Source: Dehalococcoidales bacterium (GTDB taxonomy: Bacteria; Chloroflexota; Dehalococcoidia; Dehalococcoidales; UBA2162). From it: DNA of 6,341 bases. The DNA lies in assembly GCA_016932435.1 (NCBI GenBank), contig JAFGCW010000088.1:1-6341 (forward strand), read 5' to 3'. Both the position numbers and the translations under genes were made by a program. This document shows, piece by piece, positions 5,543 to 6,341 of this stretch (position 1 is its first letter; the number at the start of each line of letters is the position of its first letter). The notes beneath the pieces were generated by a model. That model made no database searches. It had not been told where the DNA came from and saw only the letters and a program-made list of their open reading frames with translations.

Positions 5543-6307
5543 ATGTTACTTTCGAACAAAGTTGCGATAATCACCGGCGGAGCACGCGGAATCGGAAGAG
5601 CAATGGCGATCAGGTTTGCCGAAGAAGGCTGTAAAATCGTCATTGCGGACTTGCGTGAGGAAGAAGCCAGAGAGACGCTCAGACAGATCTCCGAAAGGAA
5701 AGGTGAAGGAATATTCGTCCGCTGCGATGTTTCGAAATATACGCAGATACAGGAAATGATTCAGCGTTCGATAGATACGTTTCAAAAGATCGATATCATG
5801 GTGAATAATGCAGCTGTATCCCCTCCGGAACGACCTTTTATCGAAATGACCGAAGAAGAATGGGACCGGACACTCGATGTCAATCTGAAAGGGGTTTTCC
5901 TGTGCTGTAAAGCCGTTGTGCCGCACATGCAGGAACGGAAATATGGAAAAATCATCAACGTAGGTTCGCTGGGAGCGTTGGCACCTTCACCGGTAATAGC
6001 CGATTATTGCGCTGCGAAAAGCGGTGTCGTCATGCTATCCCAGTGTTTGGCAACAAATGTTGCAAAAGATAATATCTGCGTCAATTCCCTGTTACCCGGC
6101 ATTACACGAACCGACCTGCACGATTATGTCAGGCCTGCTAACCTGTCGAAGGAGGAATATTTTGCCGAGTTGGACAAGATTATTCCCCTTGGCAGAGTAG
6201 CTGCCCCGGAAGATATCGCGGACGTTGCCCTGTTCCTGGCGTCAGATCTCTCAAGATACGTTACCGGCGACCGTATACTTGTCAGTGGCGGACTGTTAAA
6301 TAAATAA
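5543..6307 (+). CDS. Classical short-chain dehydrogenase/reductase, FabG-like
   Basis: This 254-residue protein has a complete classical SDR set. It has TGGARGIG (11-18) for dinucleotide binding and Asp36 at the end of beta-2 (IADLREEEA), favouring NAD(H). The remaining motifs are CDV (61-63), NNAA (88-91), catalytic Asn114 in VNLKG, Ser142 in NVGSLG, and Tyr155/Lys159 in YCAAK. The C-terminal 'PLGRVAAPEDIADVALFLASDLSRYVTGDRILVSGG' is the FabG-type substrate and tetramer region. It would oxidise or reduce a hydroxy/keto group; the substrate is unknown, and with the Asp36 sign a catabolic dehydrogenase is more likely than an NADPH-dependent FabG. It starts 33 bases after the previous SDR, with GGAG (5531-5534) eight bases upstream of ATG. 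The first SDR is a distant paralogue whose motifs are altered, so this member may carry out the ordinary chemistry. Confidence 0.9.
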   Translation: MLLSNKVAIITGGARGIGRAMAIRFAEEGCKIVIADLREEEARETLRQISERKGEGIFVRCDVSKYTQIQEMIQRSIDTFQKIDIMVNNAAVSPPERPFIEMTEEEWDRTLDVNLKGVFLCCKAVVPHMQERKYGKIINVGSLGALAPSPVIADYCAAKSGVVMLSQCLATNVAKDNICVNSLLPGITRTDLHDYVRPANLSKEEYFAELDKIIPLGRVAAPEDIADVALFLASDLSRYVTGDRILVSGGLLNK

Positions 6308-6314
6308 CCTTACC

Positions 6315-6320
6315 AGGAGG
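6315..6320 (+). promoter_or_regulatory. Ribosome-binding site of the third operon gene
   Basis: A perfect AGGAGG stands seven bases before an ATG at 6328 and eight bases after the SDR stop. This strong site, with no room for a promoter, supports a translationally active, co-transcribed gene starting at 6328. Confidence 0.7.
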
Positions 6321-6327
6321 ATTCAAT

Positions 6328-6341
6328 ATGACCAGCAAACG
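6328..6341 (+). CDS. Start of a third operon gene, truncated by the right edge
   Basis: ATG ACC AGC AAA CG opens a reading frame (MTSK, probably Arg next) that leaves the window after 14 bases. The family cannot be identified. The call rests on the ideal ribosome-binding site and the 20-base gap after the FabG-like SDR, which together imply the same operon. Confidence 0.65.

Overview
The window is bacterial and compactly coded, with base composition around the mid-40s % G+C by eye. It holds five intact genes, the first codons of a sixth, and one decayed gene. The long URO-D/methyltransferase-like protein, the soluble CapA-like phosphoesterase, the monoacylglycerol-lipase-like hydrolase and the paired SDRs fit an anaerobic degrader of lipids or organic acids. 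Dehalococcoidia (Chloroflexota) or a sulfate-reducer-type Desulfobacterota are my best guesses. This is inference from protein style only; no rRNA or other marker gene is present.

Layout. Positions 1-640 hold no intact gene. They contain an 18-residue tail of an unidentified reading frame at the left edge and a frameshifted, internally deleted C-terminal piece of a type-B carboxylesterase (143-569). A complete plus-strand URO-D family gene follows (641-1975). It converges on a minus-strand block across a 210-base gap containing an 11-bp hairpin. The minus block is a CapA-like gene (2186-3340) and, 244 bases upstream of it, an alpha/beta hydrolase (3585-4379). Divergent from the hydrolase is a plus-strand operon: an SDR resembling the dehydrogenase part of peroxisomal multifunctional enzyme 2 (4613-5509), a classical FabG-like SDR (5543-6307), and a third gene starting at 6328 and leaving the window.

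How it works together. The 233-base divergent gap between hydrolase and SDR operon is the most informative non-coding stretch. It carries a plausible extended -10 promoter for the SDR operon, an overlapping TATAAT box facing the hydrolase, and a nested, exactly symmetric array of four TACGATA/TATCGTA half-sites over the predicted transcription start. One repressor dimer pair could thus control an esterase (acyl ester cleavage) and an NAD-type SDR pair (hydroxyacyl or alcohol oxidation) as one regulon. The regulator gene is not in the window. Both the CapA-like protein and the first SDR have substitutions in normally conserved active-site motifs.

I did not find a mobile element, CRISPR array, intact RNA gene or clearly new multi-gene system. 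The strongest candidates for something undescribed are the operator array and the altered-site CapA-like protein.
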